64,000 nucleotides of DNA from Oegoconia quadripuncta (GCA_949316235.1 OX438743.1:31217242-31281241), one strand, 5' to 3'; positions 34,131 through 46,508 are shown, counted from the stretch's first letter. Notes: a model not told the origin generated them from the sequence alone. Numbers and translations are program-made.

Positions 34131-35884
34131 GGTATCGCTTCGGATATACAACCAACTAAAACTAAATTTAACCAATATCCCACTAAAATTAGTTTAATCA
34201 AGTGCATGGGCTGAACTAAATTTAGAAACTTTGTTTGACAGAGGGTAAGTTAACTAAATTGAATACAGTGTTGCCAGACAGACAATAAATGTGAAAATAC
34301 GGTAGCGACACCACAAAAACGGAAATTTCTTGTTTTTGCGGTTTTTCTCTTCTTAGGGCATATTAATAAATGGAATTTGAGTTTGAGATCACAGTCTCAA
34401 TACTATTTTTGTTGATACTGTTTTAATATGCAACAGCTTCTGAACGTCATTTCAATCTTTGACGACCTGTTTGGTGTAATGGTTAGCAACTCTGACCACT
34501 ATACCAAAAGGTTGCGGGTTCGAATCCCGCTAGGGGCATTTATGTTTGTGTGATGAATACGGACATGTGTACCCGAGTTATGGATGTTTTCATTTATAAT
34601 AAGTATTTATTTACAAAAAAAAAAATGTATTTATGTATTATATCAACTATCTGGTATCCACAACACAAGCATATTGTTGCTTACTGTGGAACTAGATGGC
34701 GCTGTGTGTATGTCTAAGGATATTTATTTATTATTTATTATTATTTAATCTTGAGAACGGTTTATTAATTTTGGGAAGTTTTAGGAAGTAAAGTGTGGCA
34801 GTCATTTTTGATAACATGTTTTGAGAAGCTTTGAAATTTTTGCAGTATTTGTTCTAACCGCCTAATCTGCCAAAAGAACTCTATTCACAACTGGCGTTAT
34901 TAAACGATTTCGCTTGTAGGTTTTTTATATTATATATTTTTGCCAATTTTCTGTCACAATCAACATTTAAAATGGAAGCAGATAAAGGTTTTACCATAGA
35001 GGAATAACACTATTTTACGTATGTAGGCAGGTAAGTAAGTAGGTACTTAAATAGGCGAGCCGCAATCAATAAGTAAAACTTTTATCTACAAGGTAGATAC
35101 CTAGTCACTTCTAATCTGCATCCATCACAGCTACAACCACGTATTCTACGATCTATCCAGCCAACCAGCTCAATTAAAACTTTTTTTATTCTTTTGACGT
35201 ACCTATTATTGCAAAATTTCCAACCAGAATTTTCAATTGTTTAGTTAGTTAGGTTAGCCAATACAAAATTATGTATCGACTAAAATTAACTTCATTTACG
35301 TTTGACGTTTCTTATTTTAGACGATATTTGTCCATCCCGAATAGCAAGGCTTTTTGGCGGGAACTCGGCGAGTGAAGTAGCATTTTTCTTTATAAGTCTT
35401 ATAATTTGTGCATTCTAACTTTTGAAGCTTAATAATGGCAGAGTATTGTGCAGCAAACGTTAGTGATAGTGTACAAGTGACGGGAGGTGTAAATTAAAGT
35501 GCGTAACGGAGCTTTCGGGTTCCCACAAGAAGCCGCCAAAATCTTTTGTAAAGCATTCTGCCACTTTACTGAAGAATGACTTGACCGTGACTAGACTCTG
35601 TATACGACGAATTACTTGTTTTGATTGAGACTGACCTATAAACTGAAGAAATAAGATAAATAAAAATTTTCACTCGAAACTGGCAGTAATGTCCCTCGAC
35701 AATGAGAAGAAGAAGAATAGCAAAAATGTGTTTTGAACTAAGTTGAATTCGATTAAACTAAAATAAGTCAAGTCCTGTCATATTAGTTAAGTTTCTAATT
35801 TTCCGAATAGCAAACGTCATTTGACTTAACTAAACCTAAGTTTAGTTTAGTCTAGTGTACATCTGAATCGACACCATTATCAGC
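34131..35884. mobile_element. Long inverted-repeat element with TTTAGT-rich arms
   Basis: Left end CAATGGTATCGCTTCGGATA-TACAACCAACTAAAACTAA; right end, reversed, TAATGGTGTCGATTCAGATG-TACACTAGACTAAACTAAA. The same ends form the compact hairpin at 61672. A family B SINE sits at 34461-34745. Around 35430-35640 are an ATGGCAGAGTATTGTGC start and a short open stretch, but no recognisable transposase. Class unknown. Confidence 0.6.
34461..34745 (+). mobile_element. SINE family B, subfamily 1, full length
   Basis: GACGACCTGTTTGGTGTAATGG head, box B GGGTTCGAATCCCGC, an internal A run near 34615, end GGAACTAGATGGCGCTGTGTG and TTTATTA tail. The head is intact, so this is the best-preserved subfamily 1 copy. 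Confidence 0.88.
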
Positions 35885-36061
35885 AAAAACAGAAACAGTT
35901 TAAAACGAACTCGTCCACATCTACTCTGCTGACGTTATTAGCTCAAAGTAAGGCTTCCTAATTGCTAAATACAAACAAAAGCCAGCATAATACGATTGAT
36001 ACAGTTGGTCTGTCGTCTGCCTAGCAGAAGGTGTGTTGTTTATTACAGTACATTATATAAC

Positions 36062-36420
36062 GCAATTCAAATCAACTCAAAAAGTTTTATTTCGTAAGTT
36101 AAAAAAAATATTTGAAAACGTCATGTCATACGATGAGCGCTCATTCACAAGGCTAGCTCCCCAGAAGAGAAGCAGCAACAAACTTAGGGGTTTGTCTTTT
36201 TAAATAAGTATTTTTCCAATTTATGATTCGACAAAAAAAGAATATAACAGACTGAATATTGCCGAGCGGTTCACGTCCATACATTCATATCATATACATC
36301 TAGATAGTCAAACATTTTATAATAGCCTTTGGCACATAGTTTCCGTTTTTTCCGTGGTTTTAAATTTATTTTAAAGCAAATATTTGAATATCTACCGGAA
36401 CCTTATTATTATCGTTATTT
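36062..36420 (-). pseudogene. CR1/Jockey-like non-LTR 3' end
   Basis: Minus strand: KVPVDIQIFALK-stop, then AKGYYKMFDYLDVYDMNVWT-stop (stop near 36268), followed by the 3' untranslated stretch and a TTTGAGTTGATTTGAATTG tail. Frame broken at least once. Confidence 0.7.
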
Positions 36421-37946
36421 TTTACACAGACTGTGCATTAAAGTTTCTGTGTCCTCAGAAGCCGTGACAAGCGAGCTTATTTCGCCGATTATGTTTAGCT
36501 AATCAAATCACCTTTACCTCAAATGAGTCAAGTACCTGATTAAAGCAAAAAAAAACATGCAAACCGTTAGTCCGATGAGTTTACTAATAGGTACTTGAGA
36601 AAAAAGACACTAAATAAATTAGTACCTACACACCCGACGATGCTCGGTCGGCGTTACGAGTTCGACTCACGGATCGACGAGTTAATTGCTAAGCACAAAC
36701 GAGTGCCGCGCCGCGAGTTACGGTGGTTTCAGTCCGTCTACCATCTGCCTTCGCAGGGTCACCCTACACAGAATGACACGTTAATTCGAAATTTTGGTTC
36801 GACGAAAACTCTCGGCTGGTTTTTCTGGTTTAATACTGGTAAAATTTGGAGAAGCGATTCCAATCGAAATGAAAAAAATGAAAAGGGAATACGTAATTTT
36901 TCGGGCATCATTCGGGGCTGATATTTGAGCGGTAGTAGGACCTCAAGGTACCTGACTCTAGATGTGCTAATGTATATAGACTTAGTGTGTGTATGTGCTA
37001 TTTTTATGTCGTACATCGGCTTCACTGATGAGCTGACTTGACACAGATCCCTCCAGCTAGGTAGCTCATATACACAAGATAGCGTACAATTAGGTATAGT
37101 TGTGTACACAAAATTGTACAAAGTTAGGTACCACGCAGGTTCCACTTATCCAATCCATTCCTCGCTCACTGTACTCGGTTCCTTACAACGAAATGTCTCC
37201 CTTTCACCTTCACTTTCGCTTGGGTAATCTTATTCCCATCCAAGTCACTGTGTTTTAATCCCACTTGCGTCAACAATAAGGTCTTGATTCGCCCAAAGAC
37301 GGCGCAGGAGTTAAAATGTATTACCTTTTATTGTGATCCTCAACACGGATTAAGAGAGAGCGCGGTTTTGAATTTTGATTCGGATTGTAGCATACTCTGG
37401 CAATTCAAATTAGACCTCCCTTAGATTTCTTGTTGTTCTGTTTCTAATCTATTCACAAATGGCTTGAAAGAGCAAGAAGGGTCAAGATAAGCTGGTGTTA
37501 CCGTAACTATGCACACCTATTTTGTCTATTGCTTTGATTACATTCTGCAGAATGGTCTTTAATGAAGATTTTGAATGTTTGAGGCGTGGCTAGGGATGTT
37601 TAAAGACTTAAGTAGCTGTGTAGGATGTGTAGGTAGTTACTGTTTAATGGGACAATATTTACAGATGATATAACAAAATGGCGTTGTAAAAATAGTTTGT
37701 CTTGGAAACTGTTAGCGGGCACCGTGGGTGGATGAAAATAATGGATATGTAGGCGGGACATTGGGTTAGTAGTCTTGAAAGATATATAGGTAGTAGCGAT
37801 ATCATGACGTACCTACTGGAAAATATAAAAGGCATTAATTGCGTGCACAGAAATATGAGAGTATTGGAGTATAGAAGTAGGTACTTATGTACTTTATTGT
37901 AGGTACCGAGCAGAAAGTGATATAGATTGCACCGGGTGTTATTTTC
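36421..37946. other. No recognised gene; unusual GC-balanced frame at 36595-36921
   Basis: A 108-codon plus-strand frame (start codon not ATG) covers GC-balanced sequence (36640-36770) with CpG steps unlike its neighbours. Residues such as RRYEFDSRIDELIAKHKR look protein-like, but no family is recognised and no splice partners were found. Confidence 0.3.
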
Positions 37947-38110
37947 AGGGTTCCGTAGTCAACATGGTACCCTTATAGTTTCACCATATCTGTCTGTCTG
38001 TCTGTCACGCCAATAAAGTGGCAAATGAAATTTTTTTAAATATTTTTTTTGGGTAACTCTCCTACTTTTAGGTTACTGACATTCGATTCTTTTCTATTTT
38101 CAATAGTTTA
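37947..38110 (+). repeat. GGTTCCGTAGTCAA repeat with GTCT microsatellite
   Basis: AGGGTTCCGTAGTCAACATG, CACCATATCTGTCTGTCTGTC; second copy of the repeat at 9533. Confidence 0.55.
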
Positions 38111-40720
38111 AAAACTAAACCGCTGCGAACTACAGATCGTTCTTAATTTAAATGGCCCTAAAGGCCGACAAGCAAATTTTACGTCTTTATGGAACTAGAC
38201 TCGTCGGTCAATCGCTTCATATTTAAAAAAATAATGTATTCTTGTACAATTGTAAGCCCAAAATTGAACCCAAAGTTATACCGACGTGAAGAATTTCGTT
38301 ACGAAATAGAACAAAATTTTAACCATAACAAATTAAATAAAAAACTCCTCTGACCAAAACTGTAAAAGGAAAAAACAAACTCTAAAATCCAGTATTCTGT
38401 TGTGTACATGTTAATAAATGGTATTTTAGCCGGGGACAAACTAAACTTATTTTCATTGTAGCATTTAAATTTACGTACACACAACAGAATGCTAGATTTT
38501 AGAGTCCGATTTTCTCTTTTCAGTTTCGGAATCGAGTTTTTATATTTCGTTTTTAATAGTTTTGGATTTGTTTTGGATATAATGTGCGTATCGACTGTAT
38601 TAGTAGTTCAACATCCATATACGTATTTATAAATATTATTTACAAAAACTACTTCACCGTAGACGGATAAGAACATTATCTACATAACCAGTTCTGCAAT
38701 AAACGACGCCGGGTGATCAGTTATTAGGGCGTTTTAACCCTTTGCTGCAGCCCTCAATACAGTGACCTCCCCGACCCATTTCCCCGTTTTCTGTTAAAAA
38801 CTCAACCCTTCGGACGCGTGCTCTTTGTGGGGCAAAAATTGTTATTTTCTCATAATAAATTTTATTTATCACGAAACATGTGTCCGCATCCATTAGTTTT
38901 ATTGTTGTTGTTGATGTGTCGATAAGTTATTAGTTTTAAATTATATAAGTTCCTATACAAACAAGTCGGTGTTAAGAAAATGTGGCAGTATGATGGCGAT
39001 GAGTTCATGAACTTGACGAGACGAACACTGCTTTTACAGTGTCAAGGAATATAGGGAACAAAATAAAATTTATTATAATTGTTGGGTACTAGCAATCAGA
39101 CCTGACAGCTTTAGTTTTAAGTTTGAAGATTGTTTCTGGAGATGTGATGTTTTTTTTGGTCTCTATGCTCTTGCTGTGAAGTGCTATTTTAGGTTACTTT
39201 TACTATTATAGCTTGCGATCTGCCTATCATTCAATTTATACAGTCCACTTGCTCCTCAAACATCCCGTATCTAACAATAATATTACATTATTGTTTTTGA
39301 TATAGTGCTGTGTGGTTTCGGCACTCACATAGAAGAGAACCAACTCGTCTCTTCCGGTGGGTGTCGTAAAAGACGACTAAGGGATGTTCCATCAAAAAAC
39401 ATCTATAGTTTTGCACGTTTCAACGGCGATGGGCTCACCCCTTGTCACGTGTGCTTTTCTGTATATTTCATAAGGTGAACCGTGGATGTTGTTTCGATCA
39501 TTAAACTTTTAATGTTTGGAACACCCAAATACTATTGTTTGGGAAATCTCTGACCACGCCATTTGGAATAAACGTTTTATAAACGGAATAAATAGGTATG
39601 TTTTTGACATAAACACTGTACACTTTTGACATGTTTTGCTTAATTTATTTTTGATTTGTTAATAAAGAGTCGCTGACTATTGCATATCAGTATGCAGGTT
39701 GGATACAAAGAGTTTATTATATAAATTAAAATCAGTGATACTACTGTATTCTCGCAATTAAACGAATTATCTTAAATTGGTTATGTATTAATCTTGTAAG
39801 AATAAATTAAAATCTTTTGTAAGTTGGTAAGTTGGTATACTTCATCAGCTTTATCTTCGGAGCTTACCTGCTAATATCAGAAATGTAAATAGACGTTCTG
39901 TAGCAGGGCACATAGGTATTGTAACATGTGTGTAAATGACAAAGCAGTGCTGCACATATTAACTCTGTTATTATAAAACTATTTATCAATTGTATAGTTA
40001 GTATAGATTATTATCAAATTGGTCAATCGGAGACCGCTCATTAGTTACGTTGTACCACGAAAATACAAGGTTTAAGACAGCAGCATCTTTGTTAAGTAGC
40101 TACCTGTCATATAGTTGTGGTAGCCCTGTAGGTTAAGATAAATTTTTGATTTGTTGGAGATAATTCCCGTCCGTAGAAATGATTTTAAAAGGAATATTCC
40201 CTCTTGACTAAGCAACAGCGTCAATTGTCAATCATTGACATAATATATAGGAAAGCCTCAAATATACATTCTTTAATCTAACTGAAAAAACATGACCACT
40301 TTCATTATGTTTTAAATATACGATTCCTAAGCCAAAAAAACCTTCTCCCTCTTGGTAAATTTTTATTTTCTATTACATAGAACTATGAGTATTTTGTAAG
40401 CGCACTTCATGAATTAAAATAATATTGCAATGTACCCTTTGCTTCCTTCAAAGCTTGAATAGCAGAACGCAATTTATGAATGCAAACTAAAAACCAGTAT
40501 TTCAAGAATAACCCTTCCTACACTTGCAACGGGCTATTGCAAAAAAATTGCATTGTATATTAATGGCAGATGGTCAAAACTACAATGGTGATATAGATTT
40601 ATTGTATTAAAAGTAATATCATATAACGGCCATACTTCTAAATAAGTATAAAAAGTATAAAAAATACAAAATAAGTATTGCACTTGTGCATTTTTATAAA
40701 ATCATCACTACATTACGACA
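38111..40720. other. About 2.6 kb without recognised gene
   Basis: Holds a repeat-like piece at 39310-39475 (GTGGGTGTCGTAAAAGACGACTAAGGGAT in pieces, a phrase common in lepidopteran repeats) and a GC-richer piece at 38740-38840 with CCGACCCATTTCCCCG. Otherwise AT-rich with no open frame of note. Confidence 0.4.
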
Positions 40721-41082
40721 CGACGACCTGTTTGTTGTAGTGGTTAGAAACTCTGCTGCTATACCAAAAGATCGCGGGTTCGAATCGCGCTGGGGACATA
40801 TGTTTGTATGATGAATACAGACATGTGTTCCCGAGTTATGGATGTTTTTCATTTATATATGTATTTATTTACAAAAAAAATGTATTTGTGTAGTTTATCA
40901 ACCGTCTGGTATCTATAACTCTATCGGAGTTAAGCTCGCCTTTGTACATTTTATATACAATGCATATTTCTGCAATAATTTTGTGTACAATAAAGATATT
41001 AAGATATAATACAAGCCTAGTTGCATAGTGTGGAACTAGATGGCGATGTGTGTATGTGCAAAGATATTTATTTATTTATTAC
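40721..41082 (+). mobile_element. SINE family B, subfamily 1, with internal insertion
   Basis: Head CGACGACCTGTTTGTTGTAG, box B GGGTTCGAATCGCGC. Between GGTATCTATAAC (about 40908) and ATACAAGCC (about 41022) lie about 95 extra bases (GCTCGCCTTTGTACATTTTA ... GTACAATAAAGATATTAAG) not present in the other copies. They look like a truncated non-LTR 3' end. Confidence 0.82.
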
Positions 41083-41387
41083 AAAATTTTATGGTAGCGT
41101 AAAAAACAGACAAATTTAAACTTTATTGTAATCAGGGCAGAAAAGCTCCAAATCCACGCTCCATACTATTGTTATTTTTTTAATTGACCAACAAAATAAG
41201 ATCTAATTACAAAACGAATTCTTATAATTAAGATTAAAAAGACATTCAAATTAAGAACAACCCTTATTATAAAGAATTTAAAAACAAAAACATTGAAAAA
41301 TGACGCGCAAGATTATGGCGGGTTTCAGTGAAATACCTACTCTCGATCGAATAAATAAATAATAGACTGTTCATTCATAAAGCGAAC

Positions 41388-41548
41388 GCCGAGGCATGGA
41401 ACTCTTTTCTGGCGTCAGTTTTTCCTGAAGGCATTGCGTTGCTTGATCTATTGGGATCACGTACTTCATCTTCGGCCACATCGTCATTTTCCATCAGGTG
41501 AGATTGTAGTCAAACGCGTAACCAGTTAATCATAAAATTGATAGTGAT
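41388..41548 (+). pseudogene. Non-LTR reverse transcriptase tail, type 2
   Basis: Reads AWNSFLASVFPEGIALLDLL and GSRTSSSATSSFSIR-stop (stop about 41509-41511), then AGATTGTAGTCAAACGCG as at 13640. Ends in a GATA microsatellite (41549-41566). About 30 residues upstream of the HLLGSR block are missing compared with the 13640 copy. Confidence 0.7.
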
Positions 41549-41811
41549 AGAGATAGATAGATAGACAGTGATAATTAGACATTGAAAAATGGTTCTAGTA
41601 ATCAACACTCGATACAATTATAAATCACTTCTTGTCCTATTATTATTCCAAAGAAATTGCTTATATCCTTTCATTCGTCAACCTGTCAAGCATTATCAAG
41701 TATCAATTATATATAAAAATCAAGTCGTCCTGATTTTTGGATATCGAAGTGATATAAAGGCAAACACAGTTTCACATCTATCATTTTAGTATAATAATCA
41801 AAAATAAAAAT

Positions 41812-41960
41812 CAAAAACGGTGAAGGAAAACATCGTGAGGAAACCTGCATGCCTGAGAAATACAAATTGTGAGGCATATGAAGTCCCCAACTCGCATTGG
41901 GCCAGCGTGGTTGACTATGGCACATAGGGAGTATATTATACGAGAGAAGGCCTATATCAA
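41812..41960 (+). repeat. Interspersed repeat with GAAGGAAAACATCGTGAGG
   Basis: GGTGAAGGAAAACATCGTGA, AACCTGCATGCCTGAGAA and CATTGGGCCAGCGTGG in order; the reverse copy is at 46552-46740. Class not assigned; it often accompanies RTE-type elements. Confidence 0.6.
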
Positions 41961-42700
41961 ATCAAATCAAATAAAAAATGCTTTATTTTGTAGGTACACA
42001 GGGTACACTTAAAATAGTCAGATTTTACATTTTTAAAGCTACTGCTTGTTCAAAAGGCAATTTTCCTCTGAGAATAACAAGCAAGAAACTCGAGAGGTTG
42101 CTTTTTGTATTACAAAATGTTTTTATATCACAAAATTTTTAATTATTACTTTATATTAGGTATAAAATTTCATTATTAATTGTGAAATAGCCTGGTTATG
42201 CGAACGGGCTCATTATGTCCATGAATATTTATCATCTAAATAAACTGATATTTTATAATATGCTTTCTTAATAGGTTTCTGTTTTATAATATCTTTAAAT
42301 TTATTTAAAGGAAGATTTTGTATATCAACAGGAACCTTATTGAAAAAGCGTATACATTTGAATGAATTACTGACCTTGCGGAGGCGATTATGTAACCTGC
42401 AAGTTTATCGTTATTTCTTGTATTGAAATCATGTTTATCACTTTTTTCCTAAATGATGTTATATTATTGTTTTGTCATATATTAGATTTTCAAAAATGTA
42501 CTGTGCCTAAAAGGTTAGGATATTATACTCTTTAAATCTGTCTCTAAGTGACAATGCAGATCTCAATTGATAAATTGCGCGAACGGCTCGTTTTTGTAAA
42601 ACAAAGATTTTATTTATATCCGTGGCATTTCCCCACAGCAAGATACCGTTAGACATCAGGCTATGAAAATAACTAAAATATACTAATCCAGTAGTATTTA
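41955..42700 (-). pseudogene. CR1/Jockey-like non-LTR ORF2 carboxyl relic with 3' end
   Basis: The best coding remnant of this family. The minus strand gives YFHSLMSNGILLWGNATD, KIFVLQKRAVRAIYQL, RLHNRLRKVSNSFKCIRFF, NKVPVDIQNLPLNKFK and KISVYLDDKYSWT-stop (stop 42213-42215). About 260 bp of 3' untranslated sequence and a TTTGATTTGATTTG tail follow. The segments fall in different frames (breaks between about 42410 and 42540), so it is inactive. 5'-truncated. Confidence 0.82.
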
Positions 42701-44335
42701 CGTCCGATATTTGTCAAATTTTTTTGACTGCATATCCTTGCAGTGGGATGTTTACGGGCTGAGATGATGAATCAAAAATTATGTAACTGCCTTGTTTGAT
42801 TAATTATGGAACCAACAGAACCACGACAGAACAATAAAGTACCATTTAGTGTTGTTCAAATAACTTACCAGTTAATGTAGCATCGCCTATTTGATTTAAA
42901 ATAAATATTTCACCATTTTATTTATCCAAACACTTCAAACGTTGAATCAATCTAAAAATACCCTTACTAAAAATTCCCCACATGTCCGATGCCCAGTGTC
43001 CACGCAATGGGCGGGGCTTAGCAAATGCGATACTGCCCATTGGTCAGTTCTGATCCGGAAACGCACTACGCGACTTGCGTACCTTTCCAATTAAGAGGGG
43101 ACTGAACTGATTTCCAACTAGAAAGTTATTTTCTTGCAATAGTACCGATTCCTATTGGCTGTAGTAGAAATGAGAATAAAATTTACTTTTCTTAACTTCT
43201 TATAGGAAAAATGTTTTTATCTCTTTAGATACTAAATGATAACTGGAAATATATATAATCCTTCTTTATTATTGACTAGATTGTTATTTATTAGTCGTTT
43301 TAAAAATTATAAAGATTTGAATTTATTTAGGTATAAGCATATTTTAAAGTCTTTACCAGAACTTTACTATCAAAATTCATAATACATAGAAGGATTTGAC
43401 TTTGCGTAAAGGACAGATTTTTTTATACACTATGACTTTTTTTTATTGAAAAATTCTAATTTGAATGGAATTCTCTTAACGCTGCCCTCAATTTCACCCG
43501 ATGTTGTGAAATGATGAAGTCTGGTATTCTAAAAGTTAGGTGAGTCAATTGCGCAAAGACCTCATCCATAAGTCTGCTTCATATATCAGAAAAATGCATA
43601 TCTCTCCAGATATGCAAATCTCGTGAAAACGCTCTAACACCGTCCTGTGGCTTCTTTCGCGGTTTAAGTATATTCCTCAAGCTTGTCAAGAAATCTGACC
43701 CATAGCCTCTTTCATCGAATTTAATGTTCCAGTGACAACATGGATAATTTGATAGAGCTTGAACCTAGTGGAATACACAAAGAAGAAGCAAGTTATTTTA
43801 ATAATGTCAAAATTGTCCTTAATTAGTATCAAATGGCATCCACAGGAAAAAAAGTTTGCCTCTATACTTTAGAGTCATTCAATGTTATTGGTGAGCATTA
43901 CATGTTGCTGGAATCCTCATTTCTCACATTCGGAGACTATAATTTGTATTCCAAAAAAAGTTTTTTTTTCATTTTATTTTGAATAATAGACAATTAACAC
44001 CATCATTATAAAACTAGTAAGAGTTGTGTAAACAAAATCTATAAGCCAAAGTCATACCAATTACAGAATCTCATTTTATATTAGGTACAATCTTCTAAAA
44101 TATTTCGGTGGAAAGTCACTACTAAATTGTAATCATTATGTAATCTATAATTAAAAATTCAGACGTTACCAAATTAAATACTAAATAATTTACACAACAA
44201 ATAATATTATAAAACATTTGTTTAATTGAATCAATGTCAAACTTTGCATAAATAGTGCTATCGAAATATGCAAGTGTAATAATATATTACTTCAAAAACA
44301 GCGAAGTTATTATACATGTGTTTTAGTCGACCAAT
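42701..44335. other. About 1.6 kb without recognised gene
   Basis: 42730-42768 is an RTE-like GGATGTTTACGGGCTGA tail, 42985-43110 is a GC-richer patch, and 43893-43950 carries the GTTGCTGGAATCCTCATTTC block also present in the body of the 5S-headed SINE at 61930. Nothing else is matched. Confidence 0.4.
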
Positions 44336-44407
44336 CTTTTTTTTATGCACAACGGGATAGCACTTGACCTCAATCACACCTGATGTGAAGTGAAGATGAG
44401 GCCGAAG
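44336..44407 (-). mobile_element. SINE family A, 3' stub
   Basis: Poly(T)-ATGCACAACGGGATAGC, TCAATCACACCTGATGTGAA, GATGAGGCCGAAG. Only the last 70 bases are present. Confidence 0.72.
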
Positions 44408-44712
44408 TATACTTTATGGCATAACAAATACGGATTACGGTCTGTGTGAAAAGATTTTTTTTAGCCGCAGGATAAAAAAGCCACAGGATGGAATGTATAG
44501 TATGACATTCAATTCAATAACGCACACGGATAACAAAAAAAAAGAGCTGTTCCTTTTGAAAAAGACGTATTCGTTGTTTTTGAACTTTATTGGACTTGTA
44601 TATGTATATTTCGCTGGCTCTATTTATGCACAGTTTTTTGGGATACAAACTTTATTATAATAGGTTAAGCAGTCTGCGCATGAAAACTCTTAAAATGCAG
44701 TGGCACACTTTT

Positions 44713-45210
44713 TTACCCGACTACGGAAAAGGGTTATGATTTTAACACCCTATGTATGTATCTAGTATGTTTGTATGTATGTATGTGGGTATATATGTCA
44801 TAGTGATCTAACTACTGGACCGATTGTAATAAATGAATTGTCGTTGAATTCGTTCTAATGTCACGAGTGTCATAGGCTATAAAAAATACGATATGTTACC
44901 TGCATCAATAAACTGCCTCATTCAGCTGTCAGCATATTGATTCGAAATAATACCCACCCAAAAAAACCCGCCACGGCATTTACTATAATTGACGATAACT
45001 CTGAACTACTCCGATTTAAACAAAAGAGGTGTCATTGGATTTGTCTTGATCCATAGAGTAATTAATAAGTATAATAAATTCATAGAAAAACAAAAAAAGT
45101 GCTACATTCAGAATGATAATGAACAATTGCGGATCAAGACGAATCCAATGACACCTTTTTTTTTCACATACTATATCGTACCATATAAATTAATTTTCCG
45201 TAGTCGGAGG
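44713..45210. mobile_element. Foldback element with nested inverted repeats
   Basis: Outer arms CCCGACTACGGAAAA (44716) and TTTTCCGTAGTCGG (45195). Inner arms 45027-45052 and 45131-45156 are 26 bases each with one mismatch (AGGTGTCATTGGAT...). A third hairpin follows at 45203-45213 / 45247-45257 (AGTCGGAGGTC / GACCTCCGACT). The 79-codon frame at 44989 is a by-product. The CCCGACTACGG end is shared with 15809. Confidence 0.6.
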
Positions 45211-45854
45211 TCAAAATCGATGCATTGAAGATGCCAAATTATAAAGACCTCCGACTACATAGTACATACATAGTGTCAGGCGGACATACGAAAAAATCGT
45301 ACTTTCAACCAAAACCATCTAGGTATACATGGCAATAAAGCCGTTGCGCTGCGGTTTAGTACTGTTACTAAACCATTGGGATACGAAAGTGGTCTGTTTT
45401 CCTTCTAATCTAATAAAAAAAGAATGTAAAAGAATCTATGTAATAGAACATCTTTATACGCTGTCTACGACCATTATCTGCCAAATACAACATTTGCAAG
45501 TCCAATTATCAAACGAACTTATTAAACAATACCGCAACACAACAAGAGATGGAACTTTTATTACTGCATTGCGACGTAACTAATAATAATAAAGGAGTTT
45601 CTGTTGTTCACTTTATTATTAAACACGGATGGTCAACACTGTGTTGTCAGGTTAGAATTTTTCCCTACATTATACGGTTTAAGATGTAGTTCAAGTTTTC
45701 TTAATATTAGGGCTTTAGCGGATTTTATTAATTGATTAATTTAAATCATAAAAGCAAGTATCGAGTGGGTACAAAAGATTAATCTGCCATAGGACTGGAC
45801 ATAAAACTATTTATACCAAACTTTCTAAATTCATTTTTATTAAATATGGTATTT

Positions 45855-45907
45855 AATTATACACCAATAGGTGTATAATTTAACAATATATAATAATATA
45901 TTGTTAA
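45855..45907. repeat. Two abutting perfect hairpins
   Basis: Stem of 11 bp (AATTATACACC / GGTGTATAATT) with loop AATA, then a stem of 12 bp (TTAACAATATAT / ATATATTGTTAA), also with loop AATA. They share the base at 45880. Confidence 0.75.
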
Positions 45908-46119
45908 AATCAAATGTGTCCAAAATTTTAAAATTTATAATATAATTGATTATTTTTCCTTTCTTTCTATGTATACATATTATCTCTCTCAATGACTAAT
46001 TATGTAATAAGAGTATAGGGAAACCTTTAATTGGCTTATGTTCAGACTTATCTATCTTTGTTCTTAATGGTATAAAAAAAGCTGTTGATTTTCTAATAGA
46101 GTAAAATAAAAAAAAAACG

Positions 46120-46508
46120 GATGAAAGAAAATTGCATGCAGCAGAGATGAGAATGTTGAGATGGATGAGTGGAGTGACGAGGATGGATAAAATAAGTAAT
46201 GAGTATATATAAAGGAGTATAAAAGTGGCCCCGTGACAGAAAAGTTGAAAGGAAACCGTTTGGCTTGGTATGGGCATGTTATGAGGCGGGATGAAAAGCA
46301 TGTTACTAAGTGAATGATGAATATGGATGTCGATGGTTGGAAAGGAAGAGGAAGACCACGGAAAAGATGGATAGATTCTGTGAATGGTAATTTGAACGAA
46401 AAGGGCGTGAATGATGAGGTAACGGCTAATAAAGGAGATTGGAAGAAAAATACATACTGCGTCGATCACAAATTGGGACTGATTGCCCTGAGGCAAGAAG
46501 ACGATTAA
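46120..46508 (+). pseudogene. RTE-like non-LTR ORF2 carboxyl relic
   Basis: AAEMRMLRWMSGVTRMDKI, VAP-frameshift-EKLKGNRLAWYGHVMRR, DEKHVTK-stop, MNMDVDGWKGRGRPRKRW and KGVNDEVTANKGDWKK in order, the hallmark end of RTE-clade polymerases. Lesions: a stop at about 46194, one missing base near 46230, and a TGA at 46311-46313. The 166-codon minus-strand frame over it is antisense noise. Confidence 0.85.

Noticed and set aside
45996..46496. 166-codon minus-strand ORF with hydrophobic stretches, possible membrane protein
   Set aside because: It is exactly antisense to the RTE polymerase relic at 46120-46508; the hydrophobicity comes from reading Lys/Arg-rich sense codons backwards.
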